From positions 1 through 53,509 of the forward strand of contig JAISOU010000074.1 of NCBI GenBank assembly GCA_031275395.1: 53,509 nucleotides of DNA. The letters are read 5' to 3'. Source of the stretch: Helicobacteraceae bacterium (lineage in GTDB: Bacteria > Campylobacterota > Campylobacteria > Campylobacterales > SZUA-545). The stretch's first letter is position 1, and every line of letters begins with the position of its first letter. The notes under the pieces are model-generated. The model ran no database searches. It was not told the DNA's origin and saw only the letters and a list, made by a program, of their open reading frames with translations. Positions 1 through 8,094 of the stretch are shown piece after piece. The translations under genes and the position numbers were made by a program.

Positions 1-522
1 GATCTAAAAACTAATAAGTTTGTTTACGCTGGCGCAGTAGAAGAAATTTCTATCCAAGAGCTTGCGCAGACAAAGGAGCATTATATAGGGTTAGCTTACG
101 ATTCGGAAGAGGGCGGCGCGGAAAAAATGCATAACCAAATGCAAAATATATTTTTAGAGCAGATCGAGCGCTTCAACGGGATATTGATCGCCACGACCAA
201 CCTGCTTGACAATATCGACTCCGCCTTTTCGCGCAGATTTGATTATAAGATTAAATTTGAAAAACCTACAGAAAAAGAGCGGCTGGAAATCTGGCAAAAA
301 ACGCTACCCAAAAACGCGCCGATCGCAAAAGATTTAAACCTTGCCGCGATCGCCAAATATCCGCTGACGGGGGCGCAGATCGCGCTTGCGATCAAAAACG
401 CCGTTATGAACGTAGCCATCCAAAACGCGCCGCTTTTTACCAACGCGGTTTTTGAACGCGCGATCAAAAAAGAGTTAAGCGGCGCTTTCGGCGAAGAAAA
501 AACGCTCGGATTTTTATCTTAA
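1..522 (+). CDS. AAA+ ATPase, C-terminal part (5' truncated by window start)
   Basis: The frame is open from base 1, so the gene begins outside the window. The visible part carries the second half of an AAA+ module: a sensor-1 stretch IATTN (bases about 187-201) and an arginine-finger-like SRRF (about 229-240), then a small helical lid (KPTEKERLEIWQKTLP onward). This matches the single-module CDC48/spastin-like branch of AAA+ ATPases, which remodel protein complexes using ATP. No Walker A or clear Walker B is in the visible part; both should lie upstream. The stop codon is followed directly by the ATG of the DNA methyltransferase, so the two genes may be co-transcribed. Function and partner cannot be told from this fragment. 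Confidence 0.75.
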   Translation, partial: DLKTNKFVYAGAVEEISIQELAQTKEHYIGLAYDSEEGGAEKMHNQMQNIFLEQIERFNGILIATTNLLDNIDSAFSRRFDYKIKFEKPTEKERLEIWQKTLPKNAPIAKDLNLAAIAKYPLTGAQIALAIKNAVMNVAIQNAPLFTNAVFERAIKKELSGAFGEEKTLGFLS

Positions 523-1512
523 ATGCTTAGCAGCCTCGCTAATAATCGAACAAAATCGCAAAGCGGCGATTTATTTAGCTACGCCGCCAAAAACGAATCG
601 CCGGCGATTGCAAAGGCGCTGTTTTTGGATAATCTGAGAGGCTTTGGCGCTCGCTACAAACGCTACTGTAAATCGCCGTTGAGATATCCGGGCGGAAAAA
701 GTTTAGCGGTAGGGCTAATCGTAGAAAAACTGCCCGTCGACGTTAAACGAGTCGTTTCGCCGTTTTTTGGCGGCGGAAGCGTTGAAATCGCAATTGCCCA
801 AGAGTTACATATTCCCGTGATCGGCTACGACATTTTCGATATTTTGGTTAATTTCTGGAATCAAGCCATTAACGCTAACTTAGCGCTATGCGAAGCTCTT
901 TTGGCGCTTAAGCCAACGCGCGAAAACTACGACGCTATCAAAAAAGAGCTAACAAAGCATTGGAAAAAAGAAATAACGCTCGATCCGCTTACTTTGGCAA
1001 GAGACTATTATTTTAACTTCAATCTCTCATACGGACCCGGATTTTTAGGCTGGATAAGCAATATATATCTGGATACGGATCGTTATGCGGCTATGTTAAA
1101 TAAATTAAGTTCCTTCAATCCGCAAAATATAAGCGTAAGTTGCGCAAGTTTTGAAAATGCGTTACCAAACTACAGGAACGATTTTTTATACCTTGATCCG
1201 CCATATTACTTAGGCGGCGATTCGAAAATGTTTAAGGGCGTATATCCGCAACGAAATTTTCCCATTCATCATAACGGTTTTGATCACAAAGCGTTAAATG
1301 AAGCGTTGAAATTGCATAAAGGAGGCTTTATTCTCTCCTATAACGATTGCGCCGCCGTAAGAGAAATGTATAAAGCGTACGAAATTTTTGAACCGAGTTG
1401 GCAATACACTATGGGTCAAGGCGAAACTCGAATAGGTAAAAATCGCATAGAGCGCGGCGACGATAACGTTAAAGAAAGCCATGAGCTTTTAATTATTGGA
1501 GAAAGAAAATGA
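523..1512 (+). CDS. D12-class adenine-specific DNA methyltransferase
   Basis: N6-adenine DNA methyltransferase of the D12 (alpha) class. The motif order is visible: a RYPGGKS start of the fold (residues 54-60), SAM-binding FFGGGS (81-86), and the catalytic DPPY tetrad (225-228). Length 329 aa is slightly above the usual 260-300 aa because of a roughly 48-residue N-terminal extension before the conserved core, so an internal start is possible. The ATG follows the upstream stop without a gap, and the 3' end overlaps the next gene by ATGA. It most likely protects host DNA from the endonuclease encoded next. The recognition site cannot be read from sequence; GATC is one possibility given that Dam/DpnII-type enzymes are in this class, but the protein does not look close to DpnII. 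Confidence 0.9.
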   Translation: MLSSLANNRTKSQSGDLFSYAAKNESPAIAKALFLDNLRGFGARYKRYCKSPLRYPGGKSLAVGLIVEKLPVDVKRVVSPFFGGGSVEIAIAQELHIPVIGYDIFDILVNFWNQAINANLALCEALLALKPTRENYDAIKKELTKHWKKEITLDPLTLARDYYFNFNLSYGPGFLGWISNIYLDTDRYAAMLNKLSSFNPQNISVSCASFENALPNYRNDFLYLDPPYYLGGDSKMFKGVYPQRNFPIHHNGFDHKALNEALKLHKGGFILSYNDCAAVREMYKAYEIFEPSWQYTMGQGETRIGKNRIERGDDNVKESHELLIIGERK

Positions 1513-2297
1513 CGCCGAAAAAACGAGCGATGAGTAGCGATCAGGCAAGAGAGGTACGCGCAAAAGGACACGCTGACGCTCGACAATTTGCGCTCTTGAT
1601 CGGACTGCCAAACGATTATAAAAACGATCTGAAAGCAAAGAAGGACGTTATCGATCATAACGGCGACGCGCATAGTGTAAAAAGCGGCAAAGCGTGGTGG
1701 CAAATTTTTTTATATTCGCTTAATCGCATTAGAAGCGATTACGCTTTTACCGCCATGAACGGCGTCGGGCAACTTATTGGAGAGTGCTTGAATTGCTTTC
1801 CGCAAGATCGATCGGATTATCTAATGGATAAAGCGCGCTACAAGAAAGCGCTTGAAATCCCTATGAAACAAATATCCGATAAATTACAAGATAAAAAACG
1901 TTTAGCGGCTTTTCTCGCTAAATCGTTTTTTAACGGCAACGAAGTTCAGTTTCTAACAATCAAACATAATGACAAATATCATATTTTTTACTACAAAAAC
2001 GTTATTGATACGCTTTGCGAAAATTTCACGATAACAAATTCTGTCGCCCATCAAAAAGACCAATTTAATAATCAAAAAGTTTTATTTAAGATCGATGATA
2101 AAAACGCCGGAGAACTTGAAGTAAGAACCGATAGCGATGTTCACTATAGAGAAATTAAATTTCGTTTGAATAAACTCAAAGTGTTAACTTTGCTACAATT
2201 AAAGATCGCTTCCAAAGACGAGCCTATCAAAATCAATGGCGCGGACGTTAATAATAAACTTATTCGTTACGGCGCCGCAATTAAAAAGTTTAAGTGA
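1509..2297 (+). CDS. Probable type II restriction endonuclease partner of the methyltransferase
   Basis: I do not recognise the family with certainty. The assignment rests on position (ATGA overlap with the D12 methyltransferase, same strand) and on polar/aromatic segments seen in type II nucleases: KKDVIDHNGDAHSVKSGK (residues about 44-61) followed by WWQIFLYS, and an acidic stretch ending in EIKFRLNK that could supply an E-x-K. No HNH motif is evident. The second half is clearly richer in A and T than the neighbouring housekeeping genes, consistent with horizontal acquisition of the pair. The alternative is an unrelated accessory gene. Confidence 0.55.
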   Translation: MTPKKRAMSSDQAREVRAKGHADARQFALLIGLPNDYKNDLKAKKDVIDHNGDAHSVKSGKAWWQIFLYSLNRIRSDYAFTAMNGVGQLIGECLNCFPQDRSDYLMDKARYKKALEIPMKQISDKLQDKKRLAAFLAKSFFNGNEVQFLTIKHNDKYHIFYYKNVIDTLCENFTITNSVAHQKDQFNNQKVLFKIDDKNAGELEVRTDSDVHYREIKFRLNKLKVLTLLQLKIASKDEPIKINGADVNNKLIRYGAAIKKFK

Positions 2298-2652
2298 ATT
2301 AAGCGCTAAAAGCCAAGAGAAATAAAACAGTCGCGCTTTACAAAGCGGAAATTAGCCTTTTGGAGCGGCAACTGGTTTATCCGCTGTAGAACGGCGAATA
2401 AAAAGCGACTTTCGGATCGGGCGCATAAAACGCTACTTTTTTTTCCAACAAACCCGCTCCACGAACGCAACCGCGAGCAATCTCCAAAAGTATCATTCTT
2501 CGTGAACCCCTACAACAAAAAGAAGCTAATTCAAGATTAGAAATTATAGATTGTAATTCGTTGTTTTATTATTAGGTAAATCTGTCGTATTCAGTTATTT
2601 CCGCGACTTTAGCCTAGTTTAGGCGATGCAAACGATCGGCGATAAAACAAGG
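2298..2652. other. 355-bp intergenic stretch without a supported gene
   Basis: It lies between the 3' ends of the restriction gene (plus) and the SspB-like gene (minus). One open stretch at about 2429-2551 on the plus strand could be read for 40 residues but has no start codon context and no recognisable content, so it may be a degraded remnant of the accessory module. I see no tRNA, repeat array or clear terminator. Confidence 0.5.
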
Positions 2653-3129
2653 CTATTTCTTAAAAAACTTTTTGTTTTCAGGATTGTCTAAAAAACTCTG
2701 CATACTGCGATCGATAGAGCTATCTCCGCCAGAACCGACGCTTCGCGGTTTGCTTTTACGATTTTGCGGCAGAGCGGAGAGGTTTAAGAAAATAACCGTA
2801 TCTTCCAGTAAGATTTGAATAATCGCGCTGGTGGGAATATTGACCACAGAGGGGAAGTTTTCCGCGCCAAAACCAGCCTCAAAACTTAACCATAAAGCCT
2901 CTTCGTCAAGCTCGGCGCTGCTAAGCGTATAGTCGCTTAAAACAAATAGCGTTAAAGGCTTAAACGCCTGCGCTAAATTATCCGGAAGCGGAGGTTCGAA
3001 AATAATTTCGTTCAGATCGCATAAAATGCCGAACGATTCGCCGCTTTCGATCAGAAAATCTAATATATCCGCGCCATGATCGGCGATCATAGAGCTAAAC
3101 TCTTCGTCTTTAAATATCTTGCCAATCAT
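2653..3129 (-). CDS. Conserved small protein, possible SspB-like ClpX adaptor
   Basis: 158 aa, stop to start contact with pyrB (no gap), so it is probably translated with it. The middle (residues about 60-115) has a layout like SspB, the ClpXP specificity factor: a strand LFVLSDY, then EALWLSFEAGFGA, then VVNIPTSAIIQIL, which parallels IVLNI / VRFNARFGG / VPLAAVLAIY of E. coli SspB. A flexible polar linker with GSGG then leads to a conserved-looking C-terminal tail ending in ENKKFFKK. SspB also has an unstructured tail ending in a ClpX-binding motif. The similarity is by eye and distant; the safe label is conserved hypothetical protein. Confidence 0.4.
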   Translation of the reverse strand: MIGKIFKDEEFSSMIADHGADILDFLIESGESFGILCDLNEIIFEPPLPDNLAQAFKPLTLFVLSDYTLSSAELDEEALWLSFEAGFGAENFPSVVNIPTSAIIQILLEDTVIFLNLSALPQNRKSKPRSVGSGGDSSIDRSMQSFLDNPENKKFFKK

Positions 3130-4011
3130 CTAATACTCCAAAACAAACTTGCTTAATATAGCCATTCGCGTGGCGACGCCGTTATGCACCTGCCGCAAAA
3201 CAAGCGATCGCGGATCGCTTAAAACGCTATCGTCAAGATCGATATTTCTATGAACGGGGCCGGGGTGCATAACGTATATTTGCCGATCGCCTAGTAGCTC
3301 TTTTGTGATCTTAAAATTAACCGCGTAATCGCTAAGGCTAGCGTATATCGGTCGCTCGTGTCGCTCGGTTTGAGTTCTTAACGACATAATCGCGCTTAAT
3401 TCGTCTACAACTTCGCGTATATTCCACGTCGCTCGGACGTTAGAACGTTTGGGTAAAAAATGCGGAGGCGCGACTAATATAACCTCCATTCCAAAGCGCG
3501 TCAAAAGTTTTATGTTGCTGTTTGCCACGCGGGAGTTTCTAATATCGCCGACGATCGCTATCTTTTTGCCACGCACGTCCCCTAAAGCCTGCCGCAGAGT
3601 AAAAAGATCGAGAAGCGCCTGCGTAGGGTGCGCGTGCGCTCCGTCGCCTCCGTTGATCACGCTGGCTTTGACGTATTTTGAAAGGATTTTCGGCGCGCCC
3701 GCGTTTTTATGCCGCACCACGATCGCGCTTGCGCCCATCGCGTCGAGATTAGCCGCCGTGTCGTGCATAGTTTCGCCTTTGGATTCGCTACTGCTCGCCA
3801 CGTCTAAGCTGACGACCTCCGCGCCCAATCTGCGCGAAGCGACTTCAAAACTGCTTCGCGTGCGCGTAGAGTTTTCAAAAAAGATGTTGATGACCAGTCT
3901 GCTGCGCAATTTTTGATTGGTTTCGCCGTTAAGATACCCGTTCGCCTCTTCAAAGATCGCTTCAATCTCGCCGTCCGTTAAATCCGCAGTCGTCGTTAAA
4001 TGCCTTACCAT
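3130..4011 (-). CDS. pyrB: Aspartate carbamoyltransferase catalytic chain
   Basis: Catalyses carbamoyl phosphate + L-aspartate to N-carbamoyl-aspartate, the committed step of pyrimidine synthesis, in the cytoplasm. Family signatures are clear: the carbamoyl-phosphate loop STRTR at residues 48-52, HPTQ at 128-131, and the aspartate-side MHPGPVHR near the C-terminus. 293 aa is normal for the catalytic chain. No regulatory chain gene (pyrI) is adjacent. It starts 4 nt downstream of the PBP stop, so it belongs to the flgC-fliE-pbpB unit here. No strong ribosome binding site is seen before its ATG, which suggests coupling. Confidence 0.96.
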   Translation of the reverse strand: MVRHLTTTADLTDGEIEAIFEEANGYLNGETNQKLRSRLVINIFFENSTRTRSSFEVASRRLGAEVVSLDVASSSESKGETMHDTAANLDAMGASAIVVRHKNAGAPKILSKYVKASVINGGDGAHAHPTQALLDLFTLRQALGDVRGKKIAIVGDIRNSRVANSNIKLLTRFGMEVILVAPPHFLPKRSNVRATWNIREVVDELSAIMSLRTQTERHERPIYASLSDYAVNFKITKELLGDRQIYVMHPGPVHRNIDLDDSVLSDPRSLVLRQVHNGVATRMAILSKFVLEY

Positions 4012-4015
4012 AACG

Positions 4016-5725
4016 TTATTTTATCGTTAGTCTGTTATGGCGAATCAAAAGACGCGCCGTATCCGCGAAAATAGGCGCCGCGCTTTGGCTTGCGTTACGG
4101 TTTTTTTTAGGGTCGATCACTAAAACGCCGATTGTATAACGCTTGCGATCGTCGTTGGCGAAGCCAAAAAAGCTGTTATGATAGTCGTCTTTATAGCCGC
4201 CTTCGCTCGCTATGCGCGCCGTTCCCGTTTTGCCCGCGACAAAAATCCCGTCGATCGCCGCCGTTCTAGCCGATCCTCTTAGCGCGGTTTTACGGAGTAT
4301 CTGCTGGAGTTTTATAGAGGTCGCTTCGCTAATCACGCGGACACGCGACTCTCTTTCGATCGCGGGCGCGTCGTCGTCGATAAAACTATCGACAAGGCGC
4401 GGAACGACCGCCACGCCGTTGTTGTTAAAGACGTTGTAGGCTTTAAGAAGCTGCATAAACGTTACGCGCAGTCCGTAGCCGTAGCCTGTCGTAGCGCGGT
4501 AAATATCTGAGCGGTAACGTTGAAGCCCCGCCAAAGAGCCTAACGCTTCGTAAGGCAGATCGATCCCCGTAGGCGTAGCGAATCCAAACGCGGTTAAACC
4601 GTCAAAGAGCTTGTATTCGCTAAGGCGCATCGCTAACTGCGCGATCCCGATATTACTCGAATAGACGATCACGTCCTCGACGCTAAGCCACTCTCTCGGA
4701 TTTGTGTCGGTGATGATATGCTTATCGACCGTAAATCTGCCGTTGTAGCCGCGCACAAGATCATACTGCCCCGCCAATCCCTCCTCCAATAAAAGCGCGA
4801 CTATAAAGGGTTTCATCACGCTACCGGGTTCAAAGGGATATTGAACGGCGTTGATTCTAGCGTTGTTAAGAGCGTCGGACGTGATATTTCCCGCGTCGTA
4901 GCGGGAGCTTGTGGCGATGGCGATCAGCCGTCCCGTGCCGCTTTCCATAACGGCGCATATAATTTCCGCCGCTTCGTATTCCGCTTGCGCCTTGTCTAAA
5001 ATCCGCTCCAAATCCAACTGAAAGAAAGCGTCGATCGAAAGCCGCAAACTGTAGCCGTTTTTGGAGGGCGTAAATTGCGTTTTGCCGTTGTAGATCATAT
5101 TGCCGCCCGCGTCGCGGTATGCGCGAAACGCGCCTTCAGAAGCGGGTTTTAATCGATTTTCATAAAAGCGCTCCAAGCCCATAGCGCCCGCGCCGCCGGA
5201 CTTTTGCACATAGCCTACGATCGGCTGCGCAAGCGATCCGTATTCGTAAAGCCGCGCCTGCGGCGGCTCCGCAGGGACGATCTCCAAAGCGCGGCGTAAG
5301 GCGAACGGGCTTCGCGCGATCGTCTTAAACGCGCCTTTACGATCGAGTTCGGCTGAAAGGTAGCGCATATTTTTCGCCTCGAGCGCGTTTAGATCTTTGG
5401 CTAGAAAAACCCGCGTTTTGCGGTCTAAAAGCTCCGCGATCTCCGTTTCGCTTTTGCCCGTAAAAAACGCGACCATTTTGGCTATTAGCGGCTTGTTTTC
5501 CGCGTCGTTTCCGTCAAAAGCGACGTTAAAACGCCGATCGCTTTGCGCCAAAGTGCGCCAATCAGAGGTTACGATCGCGCCGCGATACGAGGGGATCGGT
5601 TCGGTCTTAAAGTAACTGCGCTCAAGATTATCCTGCTTTAAGGCGTTAAACGCGCTAATAATAAAAAGCGCGAAAAAGAAAAAAATAAATAAAAAGATCG
5701 CGAGGATTTTGCCTGTTTTTTCCAC
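4016..5725 (-). CDS. pbpB: Class B penicillin-binding protein (FtsI/PBP2-type transpeptidase)
   Basis: Peptidoglycan transpeptidase, probably septal. One N-terminal membrane anchor (residues about 6-26), a PBP dimerisation domain, then the transpeptidase domain with SVMK (active serine 302), SSN (356-358) and KTGT (499-502). At 569 aa it fits FtsI-type class B PBPs, and there is no glycosyltransferase domain. It follows fliE by 2 nt. The arrangement flgC-fliE-pbpB is the one I know from Campylobacter jejuni. Which septal or elongation role it plays cannot be settled from sequence alone, though the context favours FtsI. Confidence 0.92.
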   Translation of the reverse strand: MEKTGKILAIFLFIFFFFALFIISAFNALKQDNLERSYFKTEPIPSYRGAIVTSDWRTLAQSDRRFNVAFDGNDAENKPLIAKMVAFFTGKSETEIAELLDRKTRVFLAKDLNALEAKNMRYLSAELDRKGAFKTIARSPFALRRALEIVPAEPPQARLYEYGSLAQPIVGYVQKSGGAGAMGLERFYENRLKPASEGAFRAYRDAGGNMIYNGKTQFTPSKNGYSLRLSIDAFFQLDLERILDKAQAEYEAAEIICAVMESGTGRLIAIATSSRYDAGNITSDALNNARINAVQYPFEPGSVMKPFIVALLLEEGLAGQYDLVRGYNGRFTVDKHIITDTNPREWLSVEDVIVYSSNIGIAQLAMRLSEYKLFDGLTAFGFATPTGIDLPYEALGSLAGLQRYRSDIYRATTGYGYGLRVTFMQLLKAYNVFNNNGVAVVPRLVDSFIDDDAPAIERESRVRVISEATSIKLQQILRKTALRGSARTAAIDGIFVAGKTGTARIASEGGYKDDYHNSFFGFANDDRKRYTIGVLVIDPKKNRNASQSAAPIFADTARLLIRHNRLTIK

Positions 5726-5727
5726 GA

Positions 5728-6033
5728 TTACATTTGCGTACGGATAATCTCTCTGTATGCGTTTACGGCTTTATTGCGGATTTCAAGCATCAGCTTCATA
5801 CCGCTTTCGGCTTTGCCAAGCGCGATCGCGGCTTGATGAAGGTCTTTAACCGTTCCAGTAGCGATATCGGTAGCGGCTTTTTCGCCCTCCTCTTGCATAA
5901 CGTTCGTTTCCTCAAACGAGCTTTTTAGCAGATCGGCAAAACTTACGCCGCCTTCCGCTTCGCCAATTTTTTGCGGCGTTTTTCCTAACTCTTTTGGGAG
6001 TATCTCGCCGACTTTATTTAGTAGATCCGCCAT
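5728..6033 (-). CDS. fliE: Flagellar hook-basal body protein FliE
   Basis: Small rod-junction protein linking the MS ring to the proximal rod, exported by the flagellar type III system. 101 aa, as usual. The typical FliE core is visible: SFADLLKSSFEETN, then ATDIATGTVKDLHQAAIALGKAE and a C-terminal helix KLMLEIRNKAVNAYREIIRTQM, which ends with the characteristic Met near the terminus. It sits between flgC (26 nt upstream) and pbpB (2 nt downstream). Confidence 0.95.
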   Translation of the reverse strand: MADLLNKVGEILPKELGKTPQKIGEAEGGVSFADLLKSSFEETNVMQEEGEKAATDIATGTVKDLHQAAIALGKAESGMKLMLEIRNKAVNAYREIIRTQM

Positions 6034-6059
6034 TTTCTATTCCTAATCTGTCTTTCGCT

Positions 6060-6557
6060 TTAGGCTCTCATCATTTCAATCGCGCTATTTGCGATCGTCT
6101 TCGCGCTCTGAAACGCCGCAACGTTTGCCTGATATGCCCTGCTCGCTTCGATCATATCGGACATTTCCACAACGGGATTAACGTTGGGATAGGCGACATA
6201 ACCATCTTTATTCGCGTCTGGGTGAGTAGGATCATAGCGCATTTTTGGCGTAGTGTCGTCGCGCACGACCTTATCGACGATCACGCCCATCACGGCGGGA
6301 TTTAGTTTGCGCTCGTAACCAAGCTCCTCGTCGAGCGGATCTTCGTAGCCGAGCGATCGCGTATTTTTGGCGAGTTGCGCGTTAAGCCGCTTGTCGAAAT
6401 CGACCGCTTTGAAAACGGCGGTCTGACGGCGATACGGTCCGCCTTCGTCTGTGCGCGTCGTGTTCGCGTTGGCGATATTCGCGCTGATCAGATTCAGGCG
6501 AAAGCGTTGCGCCGAAAGCCCGTAACCGCTAATATCAAACGAGTTTAGAAACGACAT
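6060..6557 (-). CDS. flgC: Flagellar basal-body rod protein FlgC
   Basis: Proximal rod subunit of the flagellum. The N-terminal heptad-type helix ISGYGLSAQRFRLNLISANIANANTT and C-terminal SRAYQANVAAFQSAKTI are classic for the rod/hook family, and NPVVEMSDMIEASRAYQ is FlgC-like. 165 aa is the usual length. It is the first gene of the unit, with a possible sigma-70 promoter upstream. flgB, which normally precedes flgC in this phylum, is absent; the next gene upstream is unrelated to flagella. Confidence 0.95.
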   Translation of the reverse strand: MSFLNSFDISGYGLSAQRFRLNLISANIANANTTRTDEGGPYRRQTAVFKAVDFDKRLNAQLAKNTRSLGYEDPLDEELGYERKLNPAVMGVIVDKVVRDDTTPKMRYDPTHPDANKDGYVAYPNVNPVVEMSDMIEASRAYQANVAAFQSAKTIANSAIEMMRA

Positions 6558-6608
6558 AACAAAATCCTTTTCGCGTAAAACTCCCTCAATTAAGCAACAT
6601 TTATTCCT

Positions 6609-6638
6609 TATATAGCAAATAAACGCCTATTTTTGCAA
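6609..6638 (-). promoter_or_regulatory. Candidate sigma-70 promoter for flgC-fliE-pbpB
   Basis: On the minus strand TTGCAA is followed after 18 nt by TATATA, about 50 nt before the flgC start. A sigma-54 site would be expected for rod genes in Campylobacter, but the best GG...GC pair here is one base too close. Moderate support only. Confidence 0.35.
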
Positions 6639-6717
6639 TGTTTAAGACCTACGCTAATAAAGGCGACGGCAATACAAGCGTCGCGGCGATACTCGGTGAG
6701 GCGTTTTTATAAACCCC

Positions 6718-6754
6718 GCAAAGCTAAACGACGGTTCAGTCGCGTTAGCTTTGC
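6718..6754 (-). terminator. Stem-loop after the SPOR gene
   Basis: Arms GCAAAGCTAA and TTAGCTTTGC form a 10-bp stem with extra CG pairing inside. It lies downstream of the SPOR gene on the minus strand, before flgC. The sequence after the stem on that strand is GGGGTTTATAAAAA, so the T-tract is imperfect. Confidence 0.45.
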
Positions 6755-6795
6755 AAGGAGCTTATATTTTAGGCGTTTGGCTTTCGCTTCCAAAA

Positions 6796-7527
6796 TTACT
6801 CTTGAACGATAAATGCGTCCGGATTGTAATCGCGTCTGATCTCGGGCAGAGCCGATAGAGCCTGCTCGCGGCTTTGATACGGCCCGACGTAGATTCTGTG
6901 CATCTCTTTACTATTAACCAATTTTGTTTTTACCGCGATGCTTAAACCCCGTTCGCGTAATACCCTTAAATACGCCGGAGCGGGCGGTTTGGTAAGCGAT
7001 TCGATCTGAACGTAGAACAGCTTACTTTGCGTTTTGGGCGCTTGCGGCGCGATCGGCGGCTTTGCGCTCGGAGTCGTCGCTTTAGGCGGTTGCGTCTGCG
7101 CCGCCGGAGGCGTAACGACGGTCGTCTGCGCCGCGGGAGGGGTCGTTTTGGGCGGCTGAGGCTCGATCGGCGGCGTTGTCGTAGCCGTCGTAGCGGCGCT
7201 TTCGCTTTGGCGCGCTTCGCGGTGCCTTGCTATGATCTCGTCGATCGCGCTTCTTGTCTGTTCCGGATCCGAAGCCGTCGGTTGGGGCGCTTCGAATACC
7301 GTTTTAGGCTTCTCGCCGTTCGTTGCGGCGGGGGCAGCCGCGCCCTCTTTTGACGTTTCCTCATAGCGATCCGCGTCGATCATACGAGAGGTTAAAAACG
7401 CGATGACCGCGATTAGTAAAAGCGCCGCGCTGATTAAAAGCGCGTTCTTCACTTTGCCTCCCGCGCCGTCGTCGCGCTTGATCAGAATGTCGTTTAACTC
7501 GTCTTGACTATTTATAATATCCGCCAT
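6796..7527 (-). CDS. SPOR-domain membrane protein
   Basis: 243 aa in three parts: a short cytoplasmic N-terminus, one membrane helix (about residues 26-47), and a periplasmic part made of a proline/threonine/alanine-rich linker with repeated PPAAQT and QPPK units (about 110-165), ending in a SPOR domain (LFYVQIESLT ... MHRIYVGPYQSREQALSALPEI). SPOR domains bind denuded glycan strands at division sites. The position after DUF1882, glyA, lysS and fur matches the Cj0404-type gene of C. jejuni. It is the last gene of the fur-lysS-glyA unit. Confidence 0.85.
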   Translation of the reverse strand: MADIINSQDELNDILIKRDDGAGGKVKNALLISAALLLIAVIAFLTSRMIDADRYEETSKEGAAAPAATNGEKPKTVFEAPQPTASDPEQTRSAIDEIIARHREARQSESAATTATTTPPIEPQPPKTTPPAAQTTVVTPPAAQTQPPKATTPSAKPPIAPQAPKTQSKLFYVQIESLTKPPAPAYLRVLRERGLSIAVKTKLVNSKEMHRIYVGPYQSREQALSALPEIRRDYNPDAFIVQE

Positions 7528-7539
7528 CTTTTTCCTTTC

Positions 7540-8085
7540 TCACATATGTTTTGACCAGTCGCTACCGCGCTCTTTAGCATAAACGGCGTATGGAACGACT
7601 AGTATATTAAACTCCGTCGGCAGATCTAAGGTAGGAAACGTCTTCCATTGCTTTGGCAACCTTTGGGCAAGTTTAGCCGAAAGCGTCTTAGCGAGCTGAC
7701 TGCCTTCGCTAAGAGTCGTATGCCCTTTATGAACGTAGAGGTGCAAATGCCCGCTTGCGCCGCTTTCATACGCCGTAAAGTTCAAAAAACCTTCCTCCCT
7801 TAAAAGCAACTGCGCGCGGTGATAAAACCTCTGCGGATCGCTCCCGTTGTAATCAAAGACAATATTTTCGACCATATCGCCTTTCCATACAAGATCGTGC
7901 GCCACGGTAATTTTTTTAGCGAAATGATCGTTTAAAATCGACAAAGTTAGAGTTTGATCAACTTTTTCAAACTTATCGTATAGCGTTTTTCCGCGAAAAT
8001 CGATCTTTACGCTGCCGTATTCGCGCTTTTTATAGTAGAACTGCGTTTGCATTTTGATTAGCTTTAGGTCTAGTTGGCTAACCAT
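7540..8085 (-). CDS. DUF1882 family protein
   Basis: 181 aa, conserved next to glyA across the Campylobacterota. Function unknown. Two segments resemble archaeo-eukaryotic primase-type motifs: NIVFDYNGSDP (a hydrophobic strand with an acidic residue) and ESGASGHLHLYV (an SGxxGxHxx strand). This is a pattern noticed by eye, and a third catalytic motif was not identified, so it should not be taken as function. The ATG at 8085 is used; an internal Met 12 is a possible alternative. The gap to glyA is 9 nt. Confidence 0.8.
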   Translation of the reverse strand: MVSQLDLKLIKMQTQFYYKKREYGSVKIDFRGKTLYDKFEKVDQTLTLSILNDHFAKKITVAHDLVWKGDMVENIVFDYNGSDPQRFYHRAQLLLREEGFLNFTAYESGASGHLHLYVHKGHTTLSEGSQLAKTLSAKLAQRLPKQWKTFPTLDLPTEFNILVVPYAVYAKERGSDWSKHM

Positions 8086-8094
8086 TGCGCAAAC

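Noticed and set aside
2429-2551. 40-residue open frame after the endonuclease gene
   Set aside because: No start codon, no ribosome site, no recognisable content.
3449-3916. 155-aa open frame opposite pyrB
   Set aside because: Antisense shadow of a clearly identified gene.
6605-6640. Sigma-54 promoter before flgC
   Set aside because: The best GG...GC pair on the minus strand has 9 nt between the dinucleotides and not the required 10, and the rest of the consensus is weak.
6638-6712. 24-codon ORF upstream of flgC (plus strand)
   Set aside because: Codon content looks plausible but there is no ribosome site and it overlaps the flgC promoter; chance cannot be excluded.
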